This document shows, piece by piece, positions 18,901 to 30,260 of a stretch of DNA of 64,000 nucleotides. Position numbers and translations under genes: made by a program. The stretch's first letter is position 1, and each line of letters opens with the position of its first letter. The stretch covers positions 930,001 to 994,000 of the forward strand of contig NZ_JOMR01000001.1 in assembly GCF_000711195.1 (NCBI RefSeq), read 5' to 3'. The notes under the pieces are model-generated. The model ran no database searches. It saw only the letters and a list, made by a program, of their open reading frames with translations, and was not told the origin of the DNA. Source of the stretch: Thiomicrospira pelophila DSM 1534 (lineage in GTDB: Bacteria > Pseudomonadota > Gammaproteobacteria > Thiomicrospirales > Thiomicrospiraceae).

Positions 18901-19679
18901 ATAAATTGATTGATTCTTTATCCTTTAAGGTGGAGGACCGTCAATCAGTGCGGACTTTATCCGATATTAAGTTTAGTTTTGCAAACCAATTGGGTGAAGG
19001 TACGGCTAATTATTACTGGCATAAACCATTGAATAAAAGTGACTTGGCGTTAACGCTTCAAAGTAAGCGGGTAGCCGACTTAAGTGATTTTATTGGATTC
19101 AAAAAGGGCTTTACTGGGAAAGAGGGTCAGTTTAAAACAAAGCTAATTTGGTCTGAAGGAATACCGTGTTTTAGCCTTAATAAAGTTGAAGGAGATTTTG
19201 AATTAGCCTTTAATGATGGCGTGATAGAGCAAGTTGAGCCAGGCTTGGCTCGACTGATCGGTTTGCTAAGTGTGGACTCTTTTCTTCGACGATTAAAACT
19301 GGATTTAAAAGACGTTACCAATGAAGGAATGGAATACGACAAAATTAGAGCAAATGGAACAATCGCGAGTGGAAAAATTGATCTTCAGCGCTTTAATGTA
19401 TCCTCTCCAGGTGCTCAGGTCGACATGAATGGACAGATAATACTAAAAGAACAGTTGTTTGACTTAGATGCACAAGTCACGCCCGCTATGGGGGCTGCTT
19501 TACCTACCGTGGCTACTCTCTTAGGTTTAGCCAATCCAGTGACGGGGGTGCTAGCCTATCTGTTAGCTAAAAACATATCTTTTATAAATGAAGATATAGT
19601 TACCTATAAATATAAAATCACAGGTCCTTGGAAGCAACCTGAAATCAAAAGTAAGGGCAGTAGTGTACTATTCAAATAA
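15945..19679 (+). CDS. yhdP: YhdP-family AsmA-like envelope protein
   Basis: Very long protein (1244 residues) with a single N-terminal membrane segment (LFLEGLILLLAVYFVITRAL) and a large periplasmic body of repeating beta-strand (repeating beta-groove) sequence. AsmA-like proteins of this type (YhdP, TamB, YdbH in E. coli) bridge the periplasm and carry phospholipid to the outer membrane. The C-terminal region (DLDAQVTPAMGAALPTVATL) matches the YhdP pattern. Position right after rng is the same as in E. coli. Its length is close to that of E. coli YhdP. Carries two palindrome copies 30 bp apart at 17219 (one mismatch) and 17251 (perfect). Confidence 0.92.
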   Translation: MFFKSIRLFLEGLILLLAVYFVITRALVTWVQLAPNQVADLTYNLSGVQIDFDSLKLEQTWTGFKLQVQNLHIDQPSMHLNMQKLLVDYHLLSPIWPSLPYGERLEIQRGLVQLSKTDTASGVFEVESSLYRASKFWRRANITDLRIEFEPRAALQIGSLQVSRAERWNALADIDLIYGDKPRSANFQVRARLIEDVFGLLSSGEISVRQTSGLDFDVVSHLWPSIKPTIDRLPRGEFQFDGSAVVKKRKLNNLLVNLNLEKLNWAHASPGLPRSASAQLNWDQSAVKNDLMQASLSNLRLDQTAVPDWSAVVLTKQDERIRLQLSQASLIPFKPILHSIAGDYVDSLQSFELREVDAAFNLTQARFDSLSAKVDEFSWQNPALSVGVQGFEIQHDKNQVRFTFAEPVALSTHHTEQQNYLLDFGSGLVLDYQDNHQAWLLREHPLWLNEFPISLKAQGDFKGFVDLNVYAKASTLEQVKSSWLPFGLMKSKLKGWLKTALISGGEVEVEAWLKGRLSDFPFDTGPGEFRVLAQIENSRMEFNPNWPMLYDFDAMLEFTPFNLSIASAKASIYDALVEDIKVNIANLNKPDIAVELSGVVTTQAQNGINFLLASPLADRLRMRSFLDRQVQADGKWLVELNKLWVPVKGFHDQRARFSGKVGFDDSNLVLFNRLDFSQLSGQFSFDNQGVSTSRSIQAKGLGAENIRLDIQTDSEKKRVSLNVKGESKLNDNYGLQGRLPFRGQINVPYKTDRPAPLEVNLVADSAAIISRWPSPFKTDQINLQDWQAQIRMLDGQMYLESSLSDQLHMLSQIVFQANEPPALEFARIGLGGDGPLKPGSKGVHFNAILGELDVDAWLAMAPVLSTLFNSQKKSEQGMTGFVWAESQIQTPRLHFLNQEYDDLSLTWQSDPVTQQIKADVKAAYLQGQIEYLKASGVDVSIEHAQIKWPKAQNQVTNTQPKTCKTTVSKALWPDIRLRARHIILADKLIDSLSFKVEDRQSVRTLSDIKFSFANQLGEGTANYYWHKPLNKSDLALTLQSKRVADLSDFIGFKKGFTGKEGQFKTKLIWSEGIPCFSLNKVEGDFELAFNDGVIEQVEPGLARLIGLLSVDSFLRRLKLDLKDVTNEGMEYDKIRANGTIASGKIDLQRFNVSSPGAQVDMNGQIILKEQLFDLDAQVTPAMGAALPTVATLLGLANPVTGVLAYLLAKNISFINEDIVTYKYKITGPWKQPEIKSKGSSVLFK
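17251..17262. repeat. perfect ACCAGGCCTGGT copy 7 (yhdP)
   Basis: Read as HQAWL. A one-mismatch copy lies 32 bp upstream at 17219. Confidence 0.95.
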
Positions 19680-19739
19680 GCTAAGTGCTTGAATCTAATA
19701 GCGACCTTAAATTATTGTCATAAAAGTTTAAAAAAACAG

Positions 19740-19767
19740 TTGCAAGCAAGCGGGGAGTCTGTAGAAT
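19740..19767 (+). promoter_or_regulatory. upstream rRNA promoter (P1 candidate)
   Basis: TTGCAA at 19740-19745, a 16-bp spacer and TAGAAT at 19762-19767. It precedes the second promoter by about 107 bp, in the tandem P1-P2 pattern of enterobacterial rrn operons. An A-rich tract lies just upstream (19727-19738) and could act as an UP element. Confidence 0.6.
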
Positions 19768-19845
19768 ACGCCTCACTTCGCAGCCAAGGGTTGTGAAGGA
19801 GAAAAAAACGCAGTTGAGAAGTGAAAAATAAATTGAAAAATTTGA

Positions 19846-19874
19846 TTGACACATCTCGCTGAGATGGCTAGAAT
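19846..19874 (+). promoter_or_regulatory. main rRNA promoter (P2 candidate)
   Basis: TTGACA at 19846-19851, a 17-bp spacer and TAGAAT at 19869-19874, followed by a GC-rich discriminator (AGCCGGC). This is a near-consensus sigma-70 promoter; the GC-rich start region is typical of stringently controlled rRNA promoters. An A/T-rich stretch lies upstream. Confidence 0.85.
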
Positions 19875-20078
19875 AGCCGGCTTGCTAAGAGCGAAAGCGA
19901 CAAGCAAAACGAATTAAGAAGTTCTTTAAAAATCAGGTAATTCAGAGATAATTTATGTGGAAGTTCACTGAGTGAGCGGAAGCAAAAATTAACTCGAAAC
20001 GACAAATGAAGTATAGGTAGAAGAAATTCTTCCATGTTAACTTTGTCAATTCCGAGTGTTATAAAAATGTTCAAGATT

Positions 20079-21620
<1,542 letters not shown>

Positions 21621-21718
21621 AAGAAAAGCTAAAGCGAACTCTTTGAGCTTTCACATAAATTGTCTCTGAATTACAGATAAAAAGAACACGCCTGGGTGCA
21701 GCTCAGGACACAAGACCT

Positions 21719-21795
<77 letters not shown>

Positions 21796-21853
21796 AATTA
21801 CCCGCAGCAAAAAAATCAGGGGTTGTGAAACACAACTGATTGAGTAATTATTA

Positions 21854-21929
21854 GGGGTTATAGCTCAGCTGGGAGAGCGCCTGCCTTGCACGCAGGAGGT
21901 CGGCGGTTCGATCCCGCCTAACTCCACCA
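21854..21929 (+). tRNA. tRNA-Ala (TGC)
   Basis: Clover-leaf of 76 nt with CCA encoded. Acceptor GGGGTTA pairs with TAACTCC (one G-T), the anticodon loop is CTTGCAC (anticodon TGC), and the T-arm has GGTTCGATCCC. Second tRNA of the Ile-Ala pair in the rRNA spacer. Confidence 0.98.
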
Positions 21930-22311
21930 AATAACAACCGCTCATGTGGTTTTAGTTAATCAAGATTAAGTCTAAATTAACTGAGAATATATGAGCGGTT
22001 CTTATTGCCAGAAAGGGAAGCGAATGATAATATTCCGCTTCTCGGTAGTAAGCCGAAGTTCTTTAACAATTAGGAATAGATCTCTTCTAAAGAGAAGGTT
22101 ATAAAACGTTGATGAGACGGATTTATAACCAGCAATAATGATCTCCAATCATTATTGTAGTAATAGGTATACATGTATCTTGATGAGTAATCTCAAGCGA
22201 ACATGTCAGCGAAGAATCTTAGTTACGTTGTATGCTCAAAAGTTAAGTTTTGATTGAATGCAAGTTCAATACAAAAGGTCAAAACGAACGTAGGTTGCTT
22301 TTGAGTTGTAT
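21930..22311 (+). other. 16S-23S internal spacer after tRNA-Ala
   Basis: About 380 bp without genes. It contains a second boxA-like element (GTTCTTTAACAATTAGG near 22058-22075), resembling the one in the leader, and the 5' arm of the 23S processing stem at its end. Nothing else is recognisable. Confidence 0.8.

Positions 22312-22318
<7 letters not shown>
22298..22318 (+). repeat. 5' arm of 23S processing stem
   Basis: A 21-bp sequence perfectly complementary to 25163-25183 at the other end of the 23S gene. The pairing forms the long double strand cut by RNase III during 23S release. Confidence 0.85.
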
Positions 22319-25170
<2,852 letters not shown>

Positions 25171-25301
25171 TACAACTCAAAAGTGACTTAACTGGCATGT
25201 GAGCTTGAGATAGTCAAGATATATGTAATCCTAAGGAAGAGATCGATTCCTAAAGCAAAGAATTTTAGCGAGGTGTGTAATCACATCGAGCAAAACCGAA
25301 T

Positions 25302-25419
25302 TGCTTGGCGACCATAGCGGAATGGAACCACCTGATCCCATCTCGAACTCAGAAGTGAAACGTTCCAGCGCCAATGGTAGTGTGGGGTTTCCCCATGCGA
25401 GAGTAGGTCATCGCCAAGC
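25302..25419 (+). rRNA. 5S ribosomal RNA
   Basis: About 118 nt; terminal GCTTGGCG pairs with CGCCAAGC. Internal blocks CCCATCTCGAACTCAGAAGTGAAAC and GTGTGGGGTTTCCCCATGCGAGAGTAGG match 5S rRNA. Follows 23S by about 130 bp and is closed by a strong terminator. Confidence 0.97.
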
Positions 25420-25429
25420 TCCATACATC

Positions 25430-25458
25430 AAACCCCTCGTAAGAGGGGTTTTTTTTTG
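25430..25458 (+). terminator. intrinsic terminator of the rRNA operon
   Basis: Nine-bp stem AAACCCCTC/GAGGGGTTT (25430-25438 with 25443-25451), GTAA loop, then a continuing T-run. It ends the rRNA transcript and insulates the downstream msh operon. Confidence 0.95.
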
Positions 25459-25573
25459 CCTATTCTTTTTCATTTCTGTACTCTGTCACTATCTTCTAAC
25501 TTATGGTTAGAGTTCTCTGGCTTTTGGGCTATAACTTCTTTAAAATATAAAAAGAATAATTTGGATAAAAGAA

Positions 25574-26905
25574 ATGTATAGACCTTTTTTTGATTTGTCT
25601 GATTTACCATTTCGCTCCACCCCAGACTTGGATTACTTTTATAAAGATGCTGACCGTGAAGAATTAGTGTCTGCGATTTTATATTCGTTAGATAGAGGTG
25701 ATGGCATTATTAAGGTGGTTGGTGAGGTAGGTAGTGGAAAAACGACGCTTCTACGTCGGATTAGTCAGAAGCTGTCTTTAGATTATCAGGTTGTTTATAT
25801 TAATTCTCCTAACCTTTCCTCACATGATATTTTGTTTTTTATTTGCCATGAGTTTGGTATTCCGGTAGATCCACAAGAGCAAAAGTTTTTTCTAGTTTCT
25901 AAATTGAGGGATTTTTTTATTCAGCAACATGCTTTGGGCCGTCAACCTTTGATTTTAATAGATGAAGCCCAAGCTATGCCAATAGAAACGTTAGAAGAAA
26001 TTAGATTGTTGCTTAATTTGGAAACCGATCAGCATAAGCTAGTGCAGGTTGTTTTATTTGGTCAACCAGAATTAGATTCGATTCTTTCTAAACCCGAGAT
26101 TCGGCAATTCCAAAGTAGAATCTCTCATGCAATTTTTTTGCCTGCGTTTAGCGTTGATGATGTTAAATCCTATTTAAATTTTCGCATGCGTAAAGCGGGT
26201 TACCAGGGACAAGATCTGTTCGGGACAAAAGTTGCTAAACTTATTTCTAAGTTGTCTAAGGGTTTACCTAGAGATATTCATGTTTTGGCTGACCGTGCTC
26301 TACTGGCGGCTTATTCTGAAGGTACTAAACTTATAAAACCTAGACATATTGTTGAAACTAATTTTTTCATGATTAGCCTATTCAAATGGTTTGTTCTAAT
26401 AATGGTTATTTCTATAATCTCATGGATAGCTATCCATTTTAACTACGAAACGGTTTCAAATGAGCACATTCAAACAGACGCCGTTGAGTCTGATTTAGAT
26501 GAGTTGAAGTTGAAAAGCTCAATTGAATCTAAAGTGCAACCGGATGAATTATTTTCTGAATACAGTAAAGCCGTTAAATCAAGAATTGATACCATTCAAT
26601 TGGATTCAAGCATGCTTTATAGTGTTCAACTTATGACTTCTGACCTGTCTAATTTAGAGATGGCTCTTAAATCGCTCCAGTCCCATGGTTGGATTGATCC
26701 TCAACAACTCTTTTATTCAATTAATTCTAAGCGTAACCAGTTCACACTATACTATGGCTATTTTAGTGGTTATAGCAAAGCGATAAACTTTGTTGATTCT
26801 TTGCCAAATTTTATTTTGGCAGGACAACCTTTTATCGTTTCAAAATCACAGGTGCTGAGTTATTTATCCGAGTCATTACAAAATAATCAGAAACCAAATA
26901 ATTAG
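25574..26905 (+). CDS. mshM: MSHA biogenesis ATPase MshM (ExeA/GspA-like)
   Basis: AAA-type ATPase that helps assemble secretin or pilus machinery at the inner membrane, 443 residues. N-terminal MYRPFFDLSDLPFRSTPDLDYFY is the hallmark ExeA/MshM start, Walker A is GEVGSGKTTLLRR near residue 52, Walker B is LILIDEAQAM. A single membrane segment (SLFKWFVLIMVISIISWIAI) lies around residue 270. The last 100 residues (YSVQLMTSDLSNLEMALKSL onward, with the aromatic YYGYFSGYSKA) resemble a SPOR-type peptidoglycan-binding domain, an extension that ordinary MshM lacks. First gene of the operon, 116 bp after the rRNA terminator. Confidence 0.82.
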   Translation: MYRPFFDLSDLPFRSTPDLDYFYKDADREELVSAILYSLDRGDGIIKVVGEVGSGKTTLLRRISQKLSLDYQVVYINSPNLSSHDILFFICHEFGIPVDPQEQKFFLVSKLRDFFIQQHALGRQPLILIDEAQAMPIETLEEIRLLLNLETDQHKLVQVVLFGQPELDSILSKPEIRQFQSRISHAIFLPAFSVDDVKSYLNFRMRKAGYQGQDLFGTKVAKLISKLSKGLPRDIHVLADRALLAAYSEGTKLIKPRHIVETNFFMISLFKWFVLIMVISIISWIAIHFNYETVSNEHIQTDAVESDLDELKLKSSIESKVQPDELFSEYSKAVKSRIDTIQLDSSMLYSVQLMTSDLSNLEMALKSLQSHGWIDPQQLFYSINSKRNQFTLYYGYFSGYSKAINFVDSLPNFILAGQPFIVSKSQVLSYLSESLQNNQKPNN

Positions 26906-26920
26906 CTTTTAGAGGTGAGT

Positions 26921-28645
26921 GTGAAAAACTTTCGAGTCAATTTAGCCATTCTGTTAAGTTTGTTGTTTGGTGTATTTTCGTGTTCCAGTCAGCCAATTAA
27001 TAAAAATGAGGGTGGCTTATCACAAGTTAAAGCCCCTGCTGTTACGGAAGGGCACCTAACAACACAGGCACGCCCAAGTGAAGTAAGCGAAGCTTCAGAG
27101 GTTCCTAATATTGTTAGTGCTCGACCCTATAACATCCCGCCAAAACCTGAAACTTTAAAGCCTGGCTATACATTAACAGCGTTTGATGCACCAGTTGATG
27201 AAATTATTTATCGTCTCGCAGAGATGTCTGGACACGAAGTCGATATTTGGCCGGGTGTCGAGGGTAAGTTAACCATTAATGCGATTAACCAACCATTAAA
27301 TTCGATCTTAAAAAGAATCTCCGATCAGCTTGATTTGATTGTTAATGTAGAGCAAGAGCTTATTCAGATTAGGCCTGATAAAGCTTATTGGAAACATTAT
27401 CGAATTGATTATGTAAATATAAAGCGCTCAAGTCGAGATTCTATTGTCATGAATATGACAGTGGGTGGCTCAGTTAACCCAACCGAAGGCGGGCAGTCCA
27501 CGGGGAGTCGCTCGAGCGTTGAAGTGGCTTCTGTGCATGACTTTTGGTCTACGTTGCGTTCGAGTTTATTAAGTATGACCTATGACAGAAGCACCAGCCC
27601 TGGTGCTTCTGTGCCAGTACCTAGTACATTAAATATGACTGATAACACTGCCTCTAACGCATCAATAACTCCAAACAGTAATACTAGCACTCGTGCCTTA
27701 CATAATAATGCGAGTACCGTTGTGATTAACCCGGAGGCTGGCTTAGTTCTCGTTTATGCCGACAACAAACGACATCAAGAGGTGCAACATTATCTAGACT
27801 CCATTACTCAACGTTCAGAACGTCAGGTGATGATTGAGGCTTCAGTCGTTGAAGTGGTGTTATCAGAAAACCATCAATCTGGTATTGATTGGTCCGCTAA
27901 CGGGTTTAGAAACCTCTCCAACCGAAGAGCCTTAATGGCCCTTCCAGATGCAGAACCTATGGCGGATAACGTTTTTACCGCGACTTTGGGTAATGATATT
28001 GGTTTAGATTTGAATGCGGGTCTAAAAGCACTGGAGGAATATGGGGATGTTCAGGTCTTGTCCAGCCCCAAAATAATGGCCGTAAATAACCAAACGGCTT
28101 TGCTAAAAGTGGTCGATAACCAAGTTTATTTCACGATTGATGTGTCTCGATCTACCAGTACGGCTGGTACAGATGTAACCTACTCAACGAGTGTTCATAC
28201 CGTTCCGGTGGGTTTTATGATGAGTATGACGCCGTTTGTTAGTGATCAAAGAGAAGTTTCGTTAAATATTCGTCCTACCATTTCACGTATTATTGGCAGT
28301 GTAAATGATCCTAATCCTGATTTAATTGAGGTTGGTGCGGAAAGCTCAATTCCAATCGTTCAGGAGCGCGAGATGGAAACCGTATTAAAACTACGAGACA
28401 ACCAAACCGCTGTAATTGGTGGTCTGATAGAAGATCGTCAAGATGATTTGGAATCAGGATTGCCTTGGTTATCTCGAATTCCTATTTTAGGCAAAACATT
28501 ATTTGGTTATTCTGAACGTAGCACAACCAAAACCGAATTGGTTATTTTTATTCGTCCAATAATTGTTGATCGGCCAGATATTGAGTCGGGTGATTTACAA
28601 TCATTCCGTAGCCTACTTGATAAACGCACGGGAGCGTTTGAATGA
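26921..28645 (+). CDS. mshL: MSHA-type secretin MshL (lipoprotein)
   Basis: Outer-membrane secretin of a type IV pilus/type II secretion-like machine, 574 residues. GTG start at 26921 follows AGAGGT; a second GTG two codons earlier is less well spaced. The N-terminus ends in a lipobox (LFGVFSC-S), so it is probably lipidated at Cys 23. A secretin N-domain (GYTLTAFDAPVDEIIYRLAEMSG) is followed by a Ser/Thr/Asn-rich linker (about 200-265) and the secretin domain (VMIEASVVEVVLSE, VLSSPKIMAVNNQTALLKV, VGFMMSMTPFV, TAVIGGLIEDR). Oddity: a perfect 13-bp inverted repeat at 27585-27612 lies in the linker. The start of the next gene overlaps the stop by 4 bp. Confidence 0.88.
   Translation: MKNFRVNLAILLSLLFGVFSCSSQPINKNEGGLSQVKAPAVTEGHLTTQARPSEVSEASEVPNIVSARPYNIPPKPETLKPGYTLTAFDAPVDEIIYRLAEMSGHEVDIWPGVEGKLTINAINQPLNSILKRISDQLDLIVNVEQELIQIRPDKAYWKHYRIDYVNIKRSSRDSIVMNMTVGGSVNPTEGGQSTGSRSSVEVASVHDFWSTLRSSLLSMTYDRSTSPGASVPVPSTLNMTDNTASNASITPNSNTSTRALHNNASTVVINPEAGLVLVYADNKRHQEVQHYLDSITQRSERQVMIEASVVEVVLSENHQSGIDWSANGFRNLSNRRALMALPDAEPMADNVFTATLGNDIGLDLNAGLKALEEYGDVQVLSSPKIMAVNNQTALLKVVDNQVYFTIDVSRSTSTAGTDVTYSTSVHTVPVGFMMSMTPFVSDQREVSLNIRPTISRIIGSVNDPNPDLIEVGAESSIPIVQEREMETVLKLRDNQTAVIGGLIEDRQDDLESGLPWLSRIPILGKTLFGYSERSTTKTELVIFIRPIIVDRPDIESGDLQSFRSLLDKRTGAFE
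27585..27612. repeat. perfect 13-bp inverted repeat inside mshL
   Basis: Arms ACAGAAGCACCAG and CTGGTGCTTCTGT separated by CC. It sits in the Ser/Thr-rich linker codons and would form a strong hairpin in the mRNA. It is a relative of the window palindrome, sharing CACCAG and CTGGTG arms around a changed centre (CC instead of GC within AGGCCT). Confidence 0.85.
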
Positions 28646-30258
28646 GTGTCTTGTTAGACGCACTAAAAAAAGCGGCTGCCGAAAAAAAAGCGAAGCAAGT
28701 GGGAAAAAGTCAATTTGAAAAAGCCGTTGAACCAAGCCGCGACGCGAGCTTGTCGGATATTAAATACTCAGAACCAAAAGATCCACCTCTATTGGATGAA
28801 GTAAAATCAATCGCTGAGAAGACTTTATCAACCGAAGCCGTTCACGCTGAAGAAGAAAGCAAGTCAAATGTTCTAAGTCCCTTACAAAACCAAGCACCAA
28901 TCGAGCCTAAAAGGGAAGGGCTGACTTCAATACCTGGTTCACAACCTTTGCTGGATAACGCTCAAAAAAATCCACAACTAGACGCTAAGTTTAAACTGGC
29001 TGACCTAGATATGCCTGCAAGCTCATCCAAGCTTATGGATACCCTATCTGACATAGAGGATATTACGCAAGCTGTTGAAAAGAAAAGAGCAAAGAGTAGC
29101 GAACCGCACCTGGCAACGCAGTCTATAGCGGAACTTAACCAAAAGTCGACTGATAAGAAGTCGGAATTGGAAGCTTTATTTAAGCCTGGTGATGTCTTGT
29201 CATCACAACAACGGACCTTGCAATCGAAGCAGGTAAAAAAACTTTTTTCGCCAGCTTTAACTACAACTTTTAAACCAATTAAGACATCAATTTGGCGTAA
29301 AGTTTATTTAGGTTTTTTGGGGTTGGGTGTTGTTACCGCGGTGCTCATTTATTTCGCACTTTTTATTTTTCACAATCTTGAACAACAATATGATCGGCAA
29401 GTGCAACAGTTTTCCTCGAGCATTGAGAAACCTGTCGAGCCAGTTAAACTGGAAGGCGAAAAGTCACTTGATGCGACCATAGAGCCTCAAAAAGCCGAGA
29501 AGGTGTCTGTCAATCAATCAAGTGAGAGCTCAATAAATCCGCGTGAAAATCAGGTTGATGAATCAAGAAACCTTCAAGCCAATAAAACAGCGTCTACAGT
29601 TAAGACTAAAGAAGATTCTGAGCCACAGCAAACAACCAGGCCTGCTTCTATCGTACAGTTGAAACGAGTAGCAAGAGTTGATGAAAATGAATTGGCTTAT
29701 CAAGCCTATTTAGAGTCAGACTTTGATAAAGCTGAATACCATTATCGAAGAGGTTTAGCTGAAAATCCCAACAGCAAAAATAGTCAAATTGGATTGGCGG
29801 CCGTAGCCGCTCAACGTCGAGATTATGAGCAGGCCATGTCTTATTACCAGCGAGTCCTTCAAGAAAACTCGAGTGATCAAGATGCGTTGCAAGGCATCGC
29901 CTCCATTGCTTCTGAATTAGGTAATCAGGAAGCCATGATGGAGGATTTGGTCCGGTTGGCAAGACGTTATCCTGACTCGGCAGGCTTACAGTTTGCGTTG
30001 GGCAATCAATATGCATTGCGCCAAGACTGGTTTAAGGCGCAACAACATTATTTTGATAGTGTGCGTTTAGAGCAAAGTAACCCAGATTATCGTTTAAATT
30101 TGGCTGTTAGCTTAGATCATCTTGGCCAGTTCAAGCAGGCTTTGGAACAATACAAGCTTAGCTTGGCGTTTGCAGAAAAACACCCGTCGGCTCAATTTAA
30201 CAGAGCCGCTGTATACCAGCGAATTAACCTGCTACAGACTTTCATGGAGCAAAATTAA
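28642..30258 (+). CDS. TPR membrane protein, MshN-like
   Basis: Inner-membrane protein of 538 residues with a cytoplasmic N-terminal part opening MSVLLDALKKAAAEKKAK, a start typical of GspB/MshN-like accessory factors. A long low-complexity charged region follows. One membrane segment (VYLGFLGLGVVTAVLIYFAL, about residue 225) precedes a Pro/Glu/Lys-rich periplasmic stretch and at least four tetratricopeptide repeats (about 345-535; for example AYQAYLESDFDKAEYHYRRG and SQIGLAAVAAQRRDYEQAMS). TPRs would act as a protein-docking scaffold in the pilus machine. Overlaps mshL by 4 bp. A partial palindrome (ACCAGGCCTGCT) lies at 29636. Confidence 0.72.
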   Translation: MSVLLDALKKAAAEKKAKQVGKSQFEKAVEPSRDASLSDIKYSEPKDPPLLDEVKSIAEKTLSTEAVHAEEESKSNVLSPLQNQAPIEPKREGLTSIPGSQPLLDNAQKNPQLDAKFKLADLDMPASSSKLMDTLSDIEDITQAVEKKRAKSSEPHLATQSIAELNQKSTDKKSELEALFKPGDVLSSQQRTLQSKQVKKLFSPALTTTFKPIKTSIWRKVYLGFLGLGVVTAVLIYFALFIFHNLEQQYDRQVQQFSSSIEKPVEPVKLEGEKSLDATIEPQKAEKVSVNQSSESSINPRENQVDESRNLQANKTASTVKTKEDSEPQQTTRPASIVQLKRVARVDENELAYQAYLESDFDKAEYHYRRGLAENPNSKNSQIGLAAVAAQRRDYEQAMSYYQRVLQENSSDQDALQGIASIASELGNQEAMMEDLVRLARRYPDSAGLQFALGNQYALRQDWFKAQQHYFDSVRLEQSNPDYRLNLAVSLDHLGQFKQALEQYKLSLAFAEKHPSAQFNRAAVYQRINLLQTFMEQN

Positions 30259-30260
30259 AC

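Larger units (their letters stand above)
19680..20078 (+). promoter_or_regulatory. rRNA operon leader region
   Basis: Stretch without protein genes between yhdP and 16S. It holds two tandem sigma-70-type promoters (described separately), a boxA-like antitermination element (GTTCTTTAAA at 19921) and the left arm of the 16S processing stem (19937-19959). No other gene is visible. Confidence 0.8.

Noticed and set aside
25500-25573. Sigma-54 promoter for the msh operon (TGGC...GC)
   Set aside because: The GG and GC elements at 25519 and 28-29 are 7 bp apart where 10 bp is required.
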